A stretch of 64,000 bases of DNA. It comes from Dipylidium caninum (taxonomy: Eukaryota > Platyhelminthes > Cestoda > Cyclophyllidea > Dipylidiidae). A program made the position numbers and the translations under genes. The notes beneath the pieces are model-generated. The model was not told the DNA's origin. It did no database searches and saw only the letters and a list, made by a program, of their open reading frames with translations. Position 1 is the stretch's first letter; every line of letters begins with the position of its first letter. The stretch lies in the NCBI GenBank assembly GCA_017562135.1, contig QEYB01001217.1, positions 779,261 to 843,260 on the forward strand. The letters run 5' to 3'. Shown here piece by piece: positions 12,308-24,605 of this stretch.

Positions 12308-15057
12308 CTAGTAGGAAATAAGGCCTTATATTAACACAAAGACACGAGTAAGTGATATCCTCCTCCTGGGGGATAAATTTGAAACGCGAGGTGTGAATGT
12401 GAGAATGTGGTAATAGTCAAGTATGGCGTTTTTGGCAGAAAAATAATGTAACAATAAACGTAGCAACATGAGAACAGTCTTGATAAAGCAAATTTAGATA
12501 CTACAAAATGTTGATGATGACTCCAAACATCAGGGTAGGGCTAAAAAAGAATTGCGTGAAGCAGAAAATCCGCCTTTAGAGGAAAAGTGGAGCGATGTTA
12601 TAGTTGTGATATTTAATTGGTTCCCATTATGAAAATAATCTATTTTAGAGTGCCATGAAGACGATTCGGAAAATTACATTTCTTTAAAGGCATCCGGTCA
12701 GCAAAGGGCGTTAATGTCATGCGTTACGACTCAGTGATTGCGAGTTGTCACCTCATACAAGAGCAGCCAGTTAGCCCTTTTGATAATAATTATGGTAAGC
12801 AATTAAAAGGAAGACGACTGGACCGACTAAAGCTGTACCAAATTGACATCAGAAAAAAACCGCCTGTCGTGTTAAAATTACTTGGACACAAAATTTTGCG
12901 CTTTTTTAGGGTATTGCCCAAATTTCTAGACTTCGTAGATGGCACCGAGAGCAATTCTTGTCTCAATCAAAGTAAATTCCCGCCTAACCTAAAATAACGC
13001 ATGGCCGACGACTCCTTAATGAAATTCTCACCAATCTTAAGTACGTACATTGTTTACACATAGCTAAATGACGCAGGTTAAACAACGCAAAATCTGCAAG
13101 ATGGCTGAAATCGCAAAGCGGAATGCGGGATGACTAACCATTTAGAGATGCGGCAAGTGTTACCACGTAATGTACATGCGTGGGTTGCCGCCACAATCGG
13201 AGATATCCATAAGTACTGGAACAATTCTAAATAACACTTGAGACCGTTACGCCGTCATAGTGAGAAAAAAAACCATGCGAAAGCGTCCGAACAGAAAATA
13301 CTGCCCATGTGAAGAAAAAAGTAAACGGTAGATACCGAAAATAAGGGCCCAAGCACTTAAAGTTTATAGGTATTAAAAAATAGAGGCTTAGTTTCAATTT
13401 GATAACAATTTGCCTCCCTATAACACTTAAAATAATGGACAAAAGCATCCGCTTATTCACATCAGTTTTGAATATCCGCTTCTATGCCGCATTCGGAACT
13501 CGAAACCCATTTTAATCAAAAGATGTTCTCGGTACACTTGCCCAAAAATGGGTGGTATTCAAAGCCGTACAAATGTGAAAATATGTTGTTTACTCAAAAT
13601 TAAGCGGGAAAGTATACAACTAATGGGTCTATACATCAGATCACATTTGTGAAGGAATTAGGAACAAGGAAGTTTGGGGTGCCGAATTGCCTACGAAGAA
13701 AACCCATTTAACCGTTTAAAGAGCGCAAAAATCAGACGGTTGTTAGTTACAAACATCCAAAATTAACCCAAAACGGCAGAGCAGCGAAACAAATGAGCTA
13801 GATTGTAAAGTCACAACGCTTGTCCCGATAGCACAAGTGTCAATTCACGTTGCTCCATTTTTAGTTAATATGTATCGGTGAGAGCAAATTTTCGGAATTA
13901 GCAAATGGATTAATGCAATAAGGCAAGAGCATTTTACATTGCAGCACATATACAACAAAGGATGATGAATTTATAGAACAAAAAAGTCACTGACGATCAG
14001 TTACCAAAGAGCTGCTAGGAGTTTCATTACCTTGCAATATAAATCAAAGTACTTTTATCAAATTTGATTGATGCACAAGCGATCAATGAGAATGAATTAC
14101 AAACAGATTCCATAAATAAAGTAGAAAATAGTGGCGAACCACAATCATAGTTATAATCAGTGGGCCTTATTCAACAATAAATTATTATTAAACCGAACAA
14201 CGTAAACGCATCCGAAGGGCGTTCATAGTTAAAAGTAGAGTGCTAAGCAAAAGATGCATGAGACAAACGAAGTGCATGAAAATAAAATTATTCTACTCAC
14301 TCGTAGACCTTGCCAGGGGAGCTGACCTCTCAGAAAATACATCAAAACGTATCCCAGGGATTCAATATCATCACGTCTTGACTGTTCATGCCCGGCATGG
14401 GCATTTATACTAGCGTATCTGGCAGTTCCGGTGAGATTTTTGTCGTCCCGAAATGGTATATGTACCTTTGTGCGACTGTCTCTAAAATAACGTCACCTCG
14501 GTCGCAACAAGCTACATACCTGTATCTTTTTGCAAGACCGAAGTCAACCAGAAAGAGTCTGTTACATCTTTGACCAATTCCCATTAGGAAATTATCCGGC
14601 TTGATATCACGATGGATAAGATTCCGGGAATGCACGTATTCAACACGCCAAAGCATCTGTTCAGCCAACATTAGCACTGTTTTCATAGTGAACCTTCGGC
14701 CGACGTAGTTAAAGAGGTCTTCCAAACTTGGGCCCAATAGATCCATCACCAAAGCTCTGTAATCATTTTTCATTCCATCGGAGCCGAACCAGTGAATACG
14801 AGGGACGGCAAAGGAATTCTGAGATAAAAGGCACCAGAGGAACACATTACCTGCAGAAGGCGATAAATCCTACTTTCGTAGACAAGTTGAGGGTGTCTAG
14901 CGTTCATAGGCTCCAATTTAACAGCAACTTCTTCGCCACTTGCAATGTTTAAACCGAGATATATGTCGCCGAAAGATCCTGCCCCAATTTTCCTAATAAG
15001 TTTCCACCTCTTAGCCACAATGAAATCGCATCGATTAGAAGGGTTTAAAATCTCCAT
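11802..15057 (-). CDS. CSNK1A1: Casein kinase 1 alpha-like Ser/Thr kinase (4 exons)
   Basis: CK1 alpha phosphorylates acidic or primed Ser/Thr sites and acts in Wnt and Hedgehog signalling. Exons (minus): 14851-15057, 14520-14818, 14301-14481 and 11802-12307; introns are 32, 38 and about 2,000 nt. The start is ATG at 15057. Exon 1 has the glycine loop ([13 protein letters not shown]) and catalytic Lys (AVKLE). Exon 2 has [16 protein letters not shown], the catalytic loop [14 protein letters not shown] and DFGLAKRYR. Exon 3 has [14 protein letters not shown], the CK1 signature replacing the APE motif, and PWQGLR. Exon 4 has [15 protein letters not shown] and the DWTLMKQK end of the kinase domain, then a Gln/Ser/Ala/Gly-rich tail. 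The best relative is CK1 alpha, but substitutions such as the SDGMKND stretch make a diverged paralogue possible. The exon 3/exon 4 junction is out of frame by one base (see findings). Confidence 0.9.
14301..14481 (-). CDS. CSNK1A1: CK1 alpha-like exon 3
   Basis: Starts after ttattttag and completes the Arg codon, then [20 protein letters not shown] and on to LPWQGLR, ending CGA|GTGAGT, phase 0. An alternative donor CAAG|GTCTAC lies 8 nt upstream (exon end 14309) and would leave phase 1. Confidence 0.85.
14520..14818 (-). CDS. CSNK1A1: CK1 alpha-like exon 2
   Basis: Starts after ctcag at [12 protein letters not shown] (GGVGIPHIRWYG in human CK1 alpha) and ends KRY plus AG|GTATGT, phase 2. 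It holds the catalytic loop and DFG motif. The preceding intron is only 32 nt. Confidence 0.88.
14851..15057 (-). CDS. CSNK1A1: CK1 alpha-like exon 1
   Basis: 69 codons from ATG to LLQ, ending CTGCAG|GTAATG, phase 0. It carries the glycine-rich loop and the ATP-binding Lys. Confidence 0.88.
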
Positions 15058-17430
15058 ATCGTCCAATTTTGATAATATTGAAGTACGACAGCTTTTGTTT
15101 TGAGATAAAACCGCAGCGGATTTTAAAGCGTTCTGATGGGCATAACCTTCAGTACTTTAAACAATATCGTTTATGGGCACATTGCGTGAAGTAAACTTGT
15201 TGAATCAAAGGGGTGATTTTCAGACACAAGTGTAAAGGGCGGGACAGGCGAGGACTCTTATAAGACATGGATTCACAGCTTACTTTGAAATATCATTACC
15301 AAAACCAAATATGTTACAATAATAGTTTACTGCGCATTGATCTCACAATTTTTCCAATCAAACTTCCTTCAATACGGCTCCATAAGAGTAACGCGAAACC
15401 CCTTTAATACGTGATCCATCAAACAGTGCACTGGTAAATACGAAGAAAAAATCTTAGGTTTATCAATTCAAGATTATCTATTTTCTCAAAAGAATGCACG
15501 GCGGCGCAATTATTAGCAATAAGGAGTCGTGTGCTGGATAACTTTACTCACATTAACAAGTTATACCTTGAGTCCATTAACTTTTTACACGGGAGATACG
15601 GTGATTGCCAACACGGAATTGATTTTATAATAAAAAAGAAGGAAGGTAGGATTCACAGGTCAAGATATCGATCGTTCATTTAAGAAAACAATTGAAAATT
15701 TTCCTTGCTGCCTTATAGTTATAGCTGGTTCTTGGTTTGAAAGATTTTGTCACAGACATGCTTAACATTAAAGAAAATGGAATCACACACAGTTATTAAA
15801 AATGTTTACTATGATGAAACTAGCTAAAAAAGCTCCCCATTTTCATGGACTTTCATGCTCATGTTGCAGAATTCAGCATTCGGTTTCATTTATTTACTTA
15901 AAATAAGTCGGACTAATAGAAAATCAAGCATCTTTAATGCAATTCGGCGCCCAATAAACCTGAAGTAGAGAGAAATACATGTCACCGAATTTGTATATTT
16001 ATACCAGAATCTGTGCTTTCAATTATATTATCATGATAAAATTACATGTTACACAGTATTAAAGTTTGAATGACATTTGAGCCATAATTTGAAAAAATAC
16101 GAGATTCCAAACCTCTTTCCATTACACTAATTATTTGATGCTCGGCCTAAATTATTCCAGATGGCATCCTCAACATTATACTATTTTTGATTTATTGACA
16201 GGCATAAGGCTTTATCGACCTTAGAGAAACGTTAACCTGCCTCTTCACAAATCTGCTTACAAAATTATTTTTAGACATTTATAATCATTTTCCTCACAAT
16301 CATTAGAAACGGTTATCGTTGATGCCTCATGCTATGTCTACTAAAATTAAATTGCATGTAATAGCATATGTAATGTAATTGAAGTGAATTCATTCTGTTG
16401 TCCTCATTTTTTTATAAGAACACGGCAAACTAAGACAGTTGCTCGAATGATATTGCAAATAATCATTCATCTACTGATGCAGAGATTCTCATTTGTTTGA
16501 CATGCAAGATCGGTTAAGTTCTCCAGCTTGTGCTGGCTAAAGTGTAAATAAAGGCACTATATGGTCTAAGAAAAAGACCTCGTAGACGTAAGCTCTTAAG
16601 CAAGAATGTACAGACCGCATGATTCACAGTACAACAAGATGCTGTTTGTTGCTATCTAAATAGACTTCGTTCCTCGGCTTTGGATTGCTAATTGTGGGTC
16701 ATTTTTTACAGAGCGGCTGACCACATCCCTTAGACTCGATCACAAGGCGTTATGTTAACAAAAACGTTAACTAGCTACTGACATTGTTGAATCAAGTTAA
16801 GTAAAGATTGGATTTTAGCGGATTGTCGTCCATTTTAGAGAATTTGCCGTCTTAAACTTGCTTAAGCGTGGTCATTATCTTTACCGAGGTGTGATTATCT
16901 TGGGGTATTGACGTAATGGACAATTGATGTTAAATGCTTCCAATGGTATGTAAAATTTGAGATAGACATCCAGATCCTACTCTTTGAGAGGAATGTGCGG
17001 AAGTAGCAACGCTACCATCTGGCGCTTCCTCCCTTTTGTTTGAATGTGAGGGAGTGAGTTTTCCTTAGCCGCTTGCCGTTACTAAACCATAAACGTTCGG
17101 GAGACGGGCAGGCTTAGGAATTAACATCTAATCCTCTGTGACAACCTCAGATCTGTCATAACTACGGCTTGCTTCCAAAGGGTGTGTATAGGAATGCTGG
17201 GTAACTAGAAGCGAGAAAATTTCCACATAATTAACAATGTATTCGCTAAGCAACATTACTAAGTTTTTAAAAAACATACAGTATGTGTTGTTAAATCACG
17301 GCACTAAGTAAGAACACGCCTTTTATTAGACCCCTTTGGGAAATAATTTTGAACCTTCGTGTTTTTCTTCACCCTCAAGACGTCATATTTCCAGTTTCGT
17401 TTTCCTTTCCCCAGTGCATTCCCTGTTGTC
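15058..17430. other. Intergenic between CK1 alpha-like and WBP2-like genes
   Basis: About 2.4 kb of AT-rich sequence between divergently transcribed genes. It should contain the promoters of both, but no motif stands out clearly enough to annotate, and no coding sequence is recognised. Confidence 0.5.
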
Positions 17431-19674
17431 ATGTCTGTAAATACGACTCACACTGGGGATGGGCTTGGAATAGTGCTATTTTACGGCGAGAGGTAAATTT
17501 GGTTTTCTACCTTACTTTTTCTTAGACTCCTTGTTACGTATGACGGGTGCAAGCTTACACTTTCAGGTGTGGGTAACCAGCCGAACGGGAAGTATTCGGG
17601 CAGCGCTTACCTTACTTCGCATAGGGTAACCGGATTTGATGGTACTTATTGATCCAGGTTGTCTTCCTTTCTAAGGACAAAAGCCCAGCACTCCGGTCTC
17701 TAAGCATGCCCTTTGTATACATGAAGCATGTTGCCATTAAACAACCTACCTTTGGACCTAACCATATCGAAGGTGTTGTGCGTGCTGAATCGGGCCAGTG
17801 GCAGGTAATTATTTAGCCTTTGTCACTTGCTTAATTATATGCGCTGATTTGTAACTTCTGTTGATAGGGCGAGGTGCCCTTCAAACTGGTATTCAATTAC
17901 GGTGGTGCAATTGAGTTCGGGAAAAGTCTCCTTGAGTTGGGTACCCGGGCGTGTAAGTTGCAGAAGTCGTACAAAATTCCGACGGCGCCGCCAGCATGCG
18001 AAATTTACGCCTGTCCTCCTCCGGCTTACACGCCTTTTGTCGACGACCCGTACTACAACTCGTTCATGCAACCTCATCCATCCTTTGCACCACCCCCAGG
18101 TTTAATTTATTTCCTTTTTTGTTATTAGTTTTTTTCGCCCACGAATATTTATTTTTTTCTTTCAGCTGACTTCCTATACCAGACTAATTCCCCTCCTCCT
18201 TACCCTGGGGCCGTTTCTCCACAATACACCTTGAACCCCGCGCCTCCACCATATACGGCAACGATGAACGATCCAATGCCGCCGTATCCGACTACTGGTC
18301 CTCCAGCTGGTAATTTTACTCATTTAAATGTGTTGTCCCCTTTATGATGCTATTTCGACTGTCATTAGTTTCATTATTAAATGTGATCACTGGGTTTGGT
18401 AGATTAAGGCTTTGAGGTTCTTGGTTGTTCTTCATTTAGGGTCTTCGAATACTCCTTACCCCCAGACTAACTCTTGTAGTGGTAGGTTGCACTTGTGTTT
18501 ATGTTAGTGAGCCCTTCTATGCTCTTAGTGAAGTACTTTTTTGTACCATCTGCGATATAAACTGCACTAAGTACAGTCTATAATGTTGGTGACCTTTCCC
18601 TTGTCCTTAAACTCCAAGCAGTTTTGGTTTCAAATTTATGGAAGCTTGTAGGCCCTCTCAATTGAAAAATGCCAAGTAAACCTTATTGTCTGGTTACCTT
18701 CAGGTTAACTTAGCTTTTTGTGGTGTGTTGCATTGTCTTTACCTGTCTGACGTCATGTGCACTTTTGTATTAGATGTCTCAGTTATCGCTTTTGCATGGT
18801 TTGCAAAGGTGATTTAAGTCGCTCGATATTCACATGGCTAATTTACCTTTCTCCTGTGTGAAGGTGTTGGTTTTGATTTGTAGCACTTTAGTAGGTCAAT
18901 CCGAAATTTCGATTATCCCCTTTCATATAGTTTAGAGCAATATTAGCTTTGCATGGATTGCGTGTTTCGAGTTTTTGACAAGTCTATTTTAGGATTTCAT
19001 GTATAAATGATGATACTTTTCTTAATAATGCGAACTTATCGAGTCCTTTTTCGCTGGTTATCCCTTTTATGACTCAGTGTCCATACCAGTGTCTTACGAA
19101 TCTTATTTTTTGCATTGTTGTCAACGGGGGATAGGGTTCTTTTAGAATCTGGTTATCCAACTTTTGCGACTTCTCACGATAATAAGGTGAAGGCAAAGAA
19201 ATCCTTAAATGGTCTATGTTGGCTATAAGTCATTGTAATTGCTCCTTCCACAACCATTTCGTAACCGTACAAAAAGGGCACTTGGCCGCCGTATTCTTCA
19301 ACAATAATTCTTTTTTTGGTTGCCTTAGGTAAAATCTTTTTGTGTTTTGATTTAAGTCAGACCTTCTAACCTTCATGCAAAAGTAATTTCATGTAACTTC
19401 ATACTTGGGTTTATAAACCTGTAATTTCTAATTTTCCTTCAGTAGACGTATTTCCGGCGCCGTCTTATGCCTAGTTTTGAGTGCGGGAATGTTAGATCGC
19501 GTTCATGCGATATGTACAACGATCTCGTTGTATACATATATGCTTACTGGCCTTTTTCGTCCTTTAGTCAACACAGGGTACTATTACCCCCAAGATCCTA
19601 ATACCTTCTACGCCCCACCTTACAGTCAGGCGTCCGCACCCCCCATGGAACCAGAAGAGAAGAAAAATCTCTAA
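17431..19674 (+). CDS. WBP2: WW domain-binding protein 2-like (WBP2), 7 exons
   Basis: WBP2 is an adaptor and transcriptional coactivator that binds WW domains of YAP/TAZ, NEDD4-type ligases and others. Exons: 17431-17492, 17526-17625, 17658-17804, 17868-18099, 18166-18309, 18440-18481 and 19568-19674; they sum to 834 nt, 277 aa plus TAA, and all phases agree. The start ATG opens MSVNTTHTGDG. The N-terminal GRAM/PH-like domain shows VLFYGERLLVTYDGCKLTLS, SAYLTSHRVVFLSKD, SMPFVYMKHVAIKQPTFG and GGAIEFGKSLLE, all close to human WBP2. The C-terminal half is Pro/Tyr-rich with three PPxY motifs (PPAY in exon 4, two PPPY in exon 5), the WW ligands, and ends EEKKNL as the family does. The first two introns are 33 and 32 nt; the last is 1,086 nt and contains a possible alternative terminal exon. 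Confidence 0.93.
19443..19474 (+). CDS. WBP2: Possible alternative last exon of WBP2-like gene
   Basis: A good acceptor (ttttccttcag) at 19442 is followed by a sequence that, in the phase left by exon 6, reads VDVFPAPSYA and then TAG. It would give a shorter isoform lacking the final Tyr/Pro-rich 36 residues. It could equally be a chance acceptor. Confidence 0.3.
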
Positions 19675-21184
19675 TATTTTGTTGATTTCTGTCTATTCTC
19701 TATCATCGATACTTCGCATTCCTATTCCACTTATCACCTTCCATTATTACAATTCGTTTTCTTTTAATGTGCTGATTTATTTTTAGCTATTTCCTAAATG
19801 TAAATCGGATTGTTTTTCGGTCTCCCCTGTAAAATCGTATGGATGGGGTTAGTGTGTTCCTTTGTCAAGGTGTTCGTGATGGTTCCAGTCGTAAATTTTC
19901 TTTTGCATCTGTATTTCGTGATAATCCGTTATTCACGTGGCGCTTAGTTGGGGGCACTGGGTGTTCGCGTAAGTGTAGGTGAAGCAAGTGTGGGATGAAT
20001 GGAGACTCGGGGACTCTTCCATGTTGTTAGTCCGTCCACTCGCAATGAACGTCGGGACGTAGTGGTGGGTCATGTGGCATGGTTCTCATTAGGTCACCAT
20101 GATGTTTATAGGTCACGGCGTCAGGCGCACCAGGGGTTGTCAGTGCACGTCAGTGGGCTCAGGCGGGTTTCGCCGCGTTATAAGATGCATTTCTTTTTCG
20201 TTCAGCCCTGAGTTTAATAAGGACTAATGCCCGACTTGCCTTTATTTGACTCACGAATGGCTATAGAACTGAGACACTCGCATGCATTTGGAGAAAACAC
20301 GTTTGTCACAGTCGTGCACTGGTGTGATGTGACTCGTCACGACTCACTCGAACTTCGCGGCCTATACACTGGTGTCCCGGAGAAGCCGTGTACGACTCCG
20401 GAGTCCCAGAATTTCAATACGATTGTACGATGCGAACTATGGAAGAGGAACCGGATGGTCAATAAGTTGGCTGACTGCTCCTAACATTAACATTTGAAAA
20501 AATGCCTCCACGATCGTGAAACAACAGCCCGTTGAATTGTTCTCATCAAATTTTGCTGTCCTGGCATGTAGATTTTGCGGGTTGAGGAGCCGATATCGAG
20601 CCTACATAAGTATGCGTAAACGTCTAAAATAGTTTAGCGCGTTACAATACTTAAATTCACCGAGTTCGTGTGGTTGACGTAGTAACACCAATGCTGGACT
20701 GCAGGGAACGGGGCCACTACACACGACTAAAAATTCGGGAAAATGATGTTCATTATTGAAAAGTGGTACAACTCCACCCACCGAACTACTTAAGTGTATC
20801 TTATAGAGGTTGTGTATCTAGAGGGTATCTTTCGCTCCCTGGTCCGTATTTCAAAAGCATACACGAATACTGCAATCCTCTAAATACGTGACTCCTGAGG
20901 CGTTTAAAGGGTAGTCAGTTCATAAGGTATATAAACTTTACGGATAGTGGCGTTATTGCCCCGCGACACTTACTCTTACACACAGGTTTCGTGATTCCCG
21001 CTTAAACACAGAACGAGCATGCATTTACTGAATTTGGTTCGATTCAGTTGCCACGGTCTGAATACAAATATTATCCTTATTCTTCAGTTACAAGGAAATA
21101 GAAAGCACTTTGAAATAGGGAAATTCAAAAATGCACGGCGGAAGCAATTGGAATAGCATCAATAACAATTCTCTTAGCCAACAT
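19675..21184. other. Intergenic, nothing recognised
   Basis: It contains the WBP2-like 3' UTR and, from the other side, the 3' flank of the MOB2-like gene. Open frames at 19999-20484 have no recognisable domain. No clear AATAAA was found close to the WBP2 stop. Confidence 0.5.
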
Positions 21185-22126
21185 TTAGCCTGCGGCTTGC
21201 TCGTATACTGATGCATCCCCAACAATCGCCAAAGTAGATGAAGTAGGAGCGACAGGTATAGAAGCAGGAGGAGTCAGGGGTGGCGAAGGCGCAACAACAT
21301 TGTTCGTCGCTGTGGGCGTTGGAACAGATACCACCGGAATTATTGAAGCGACAACATTTGGCGCAGGAGTTTCCAAAAGACGTAAATGAAAACCGTGAAG
21401 AGCTGCAAGTGCCTTGTCCCCTTCTTCAATCAGCTTAAACCGTGTAGTGAAGGCGAAAAAGTGTTTAGCGATGGTGTTCATGTGTGCCACCAAATCCAAC
21501 TGTTCTAAGTGGTCTACGTGTGCTGTATATATGTGGACCAGACAGAGCAAAAGTTTACGACATATACGAGCAGCTTCCTCCCTTAAATCAGATGGAGAGA
21601 AAGCCTGACCTTGTTTTACGGGAAATATCCGCGCAGATTGAATCGCGTCGTTACACTCGGAGAGTATATGACTAATTACCTGACGAAGTGGTTTTTTAGT
21701 CTGCATGAAGAAGTCCGCAACGTCCGCTTCATCGGAAAATTTTGGAGGGCTAGTGCTGCCCCCACCTCCACCGCGACAGAAACACATCTCATATAGGGGA
21801 TCGAAAATGCTGCAGAGATTTTCAACTAATCCGATTGTGTGAACAGCAATCCATTCGTCCTCTTCCAAAGGATGTTCTGGTTCTATGAGGAAAGGAAAAT
21901 CAACGGGGGTATTGCCAGTTACAGAGAGGGAGAGTTGCTGACGCAAGAATGAGGGTTTAAGATATGGAGGGGACGAAGGCGGTGGCGGAGAGGGGGTTGA
22001 CTGCAATTCCAAGGGTGTTGATAGGGCGGCACTTGAAGCGACGGGACTTGCAACGTTAGGAGATGATGAAGAACTGCTCATCAGTCCACGGCTGACGCCC
22101 CGAGCCTTGCCCATCAGCCACTCCAT
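21185..22126 (-). CDS. MOB2: Divergent MOB2-like kinase activator
   Basis: MOB proteins bind and regulate NDR/LATS kinases. The 313-aa intron-less frame starts MEWLMGKARG, nearly the MDWLMGK start of vertebrate MOB2. After a Ser/Pro-rich insert (about residues 15-75) come MOB-core features: EEDEWIAVHTIGLVENL (LNEWLA-NT in the family), a shortened segment around YEMCFCRGGGGG, IFPVKQGQAFSPS (IFPxKxGxxFP), ICRKLLLCLVHIYTAHVDHL (HIYxxH, two of the four zinc ligands), LVAHMNTIAKHFFAFTTRF (HLNTxxKHFxxF) and FKLIEEGDKALAAL. The Cys pair of the usual CxxxxC zinc half-site is not recognisable. A Pro/Thr/Ala-rich tail follows. I choose the ATG at 22126 because of the MOB2-type N-terminus; a 5' UTR intron may precede it. 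Confidence 0.82.
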   Translation of the reverse strand: MEWLMGKARGVSRGLMSSSSSSPNVASPVASSAALSTPLELQSTPSPPPPSSPPYLKPSFLRQQLSLSVTGNTPVDFPFLIEPEHPLEEDEWIAVHTIGLVENLCSIFDPLYEMCFCRGGGGGSTSPPKFSDEADVADFFMQTKKPLRQVISHILSECNDAIQSARIFPVKQGQAFSPSDLREEAARICRKLLLCLVHIYTAHVDHLEQLDLVAHMNTIAKHFFAFTTRFKLIEEGDKALAALHGFHLRLLETPAPNVVASIIPVVSVPTPTATNNVVAPSPPLTPPASIPVAPTSSTLAIVGDASVYEQAAG

Positions 22127-24051
22127 TATAATTGGGGTGGACCTGCATAAACCGACAGTCTGTTAACAATATGCTTACGTGTTAACGATGCCTCACCAAG
22201 TCATGTCGTTTAGTGTTTGGGAAAAATCAAACGAACGAAAAAAAATGTCACTAAAATAATTTGCAAATATGCCCATGCAGGCATAAAAGATTATTTAGAA
22301 TGGTTAAATGTGGATGTGAAATGGAAAACGGATATCGCAGTACCAACTGACCTATTATAACAATCACGTAATGAACTGAAGCACGAAAGAAACGCGTCAG
22401 GAAAACGCGAGCATCTAGTTGAGAACGTGGAAAAAATAATGTGTAGCGCAAATAAAAAGCAGACTAGTTTCTGAGCTCTCTTAAAAAGTGGTTGTTGAGG
22501 CAGCAGTATTTCTTGAAGCACTGCCTTTACCTTCGAATATTAAACTCTGAGATCTAAAAGAAATCCGACGTGACCATACCTCACGACGAAACAAAGAGTC
22601 GCCCCATCGACTCGAAAACCTTTTCACAACTGTAGTACATTTAAACACCATGGTTGCAGTGTTGGACGCTTTTCAAAGATGCGTTTCTCTAAATTTAGTT
22701 CAAAGTGACGCGTGCTCTGTTATACAATATCTTCTTTTTCTTAGGGGCTAACCACTAGCTTTAGTATTTAATTTAAGACATTTTAAGTGTCAAATATCGA
22801 ACATGATTATCACTTCCTGGCCTCACTAAGGTGAATTCCTGAATACTGCTACATTTTAACTGGCCTTTATAGAACCAATAAACCCCTAGTGATTACACCT
22901 TCGGAAACTTTTATTAAGGTATAGCACTATCGTTTTTGTCTCGATCTGCCAGGGTCTAACCTTATAATCTCGGTATTCTTAGGATCTCCTATTTGGTTTG
23001 CGATCATTTCGCCTCGAGCATCATCCTCTTTCTTAAAAATCAGACTTTTATTGGTCCCCTGATCCATTGCGGATTAGGAGGCGTTGACCCCGAATATAAA
23101 TACTTTCAGTTTTTGTGACAAATGATTTTGTATCTTAGAAGCATTATAAATAAAAAACTACGACGGTATAGAAGCATAGTTGTAGGGCAAGAACAATGAT
23201 TAGAAGTGTATGACAATTCTTATTTGCTATACAAGATTACCCTTTCAGGTCGCAATTTCACAGAGGGTCCACACCTCGTTGCAACAGCCATGAAGCCGAG
23301 ACATGCGTCAACCTGGGTAACTAAAAAATAACATTACTTCTAAGATGGAATAACTTAAAAACTGCTGCTCTTGGTCACATGGTAATATTCACTCCAGGTG
23401 TAGCCCCAACTAGCTTGGAGACGGGGGACAATATTGAGAAATGTTTAGGAGTTCATGTAACGCCAATATATGCTTAACTGTACCAACTTCCTAGCCCACA
23501 TTGTCAAGCACCTAGGTTTGATAGCACGTCCAACACTATGGAGCACAGTAAAATTTCCTGCCTAGTCGCAATGCCAAACTAATTTGCCTTTTCCGTTACA
23601 CAACCACTGCTCTTTCAATGAAGAACAAGGCTCTGGAAACAACAAAAGCAAAGAAAACCTTATAGCTCATGTCAAAAAGTAAGGTGATTAAAGATGAAAA
23701 AAGGAAAGAGTTTAAAAGCATCAAATCTTCACGAAGGTCAAAAGATATGTGAATTATTTGTAAAAGTACACGGCACAAGGATTCCTTAATGAATACAGCT
23801 CAAGTGACTAGACATTTTGGCCAGTGAAGAAAGGGCGAGGACGGGAACGTACAATGCAGACAGTCAACATGGGCATATTCGACTGGCAGACATGAAGATG
23901 TTAGGGGACCTTTACCAAGGAGCTTCGACTTCTATGTAATCGCTTTGGAGAGGTTAGAAAGTCTACCCAGAATTCATAATCCTTCTTCCAGACTGTAAAT
24001 TTTCTGTGCCAATTTCATTTTGTTTTGAATGTATCCGACCAAGGGGAGGAT
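22127..24051. other. Intergenic between MOB2-like and spectraplakin genes
   Basis: About 1.9 kb of AT-rich DNA with no recognised coding sequence. It should hold the MOB2-like promoter and the spectraplakin 3' UTR. Confidence 0.5.
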
Positions 24052-24605
24052 CTAGGATTTCTGAAAATTTTCCGGTTTGGCGATTTTTTTCTGTTTAGGC
24101 GAATAGAGCCTCTGTTTGAAATCTCTCGGCAATTGAGATCTTTCCTGAAGTCCCTCAGCATGAATTTTTCCTTTAGAATCTTTTTGACTGTCACTCGAAA
24201 ATAATCGTTGAGGAGAAGAGGTTGAATGAGTCTCAGCCTTCACTGACTCTGAGTCCACCACCTCTTGCCCCCAGGGAGATGTCGGCTTTAATTCGTCGCC
24301 TTCATGGTGCTCCAAGATTAAGGATAGGTGGCCGGGAACCGACTGCTGTTGAGCATCGACATCGTCCACGCGGGAAGTAATAGATGAGTGTTCCCGGTTT
24401 GCAGGGAGTTCTGAGACACTACTGTTGGGAGAGATCAGAGGAGCGGCCGTTTTATCAGGCGACCCAATGGATTCGGTGGGCTGAGGGAGAGACTGGCGTC
24501 CTTTTCGACTCGGGGGTTTAACTACCGGAAGAGAGTGGACGGATGAAGATGGGGAACTGCGATGCGAGGAGGTCAGAGAATTTCCTTGTCGATGGGAAGT
24601 TGACG
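24052..24605 (-). CDS. Spectraplakin tail exon C (own stop)
   Basis: 554 nt entering in phase 1 after ttgtttacag: [20 protein letters not shown] to AKPENFQKS and TAG at 24052. Ser/Pro/Lys-rich and disordered. It is compatible with exon B, or directly with the GAS2 exon. Confidence 0.6.

Noticed and set aside
19999..20484. Two short plus-strand frames after WBP2
   Set aside because: No family resemblance; probably 3' UTR or chance frames.
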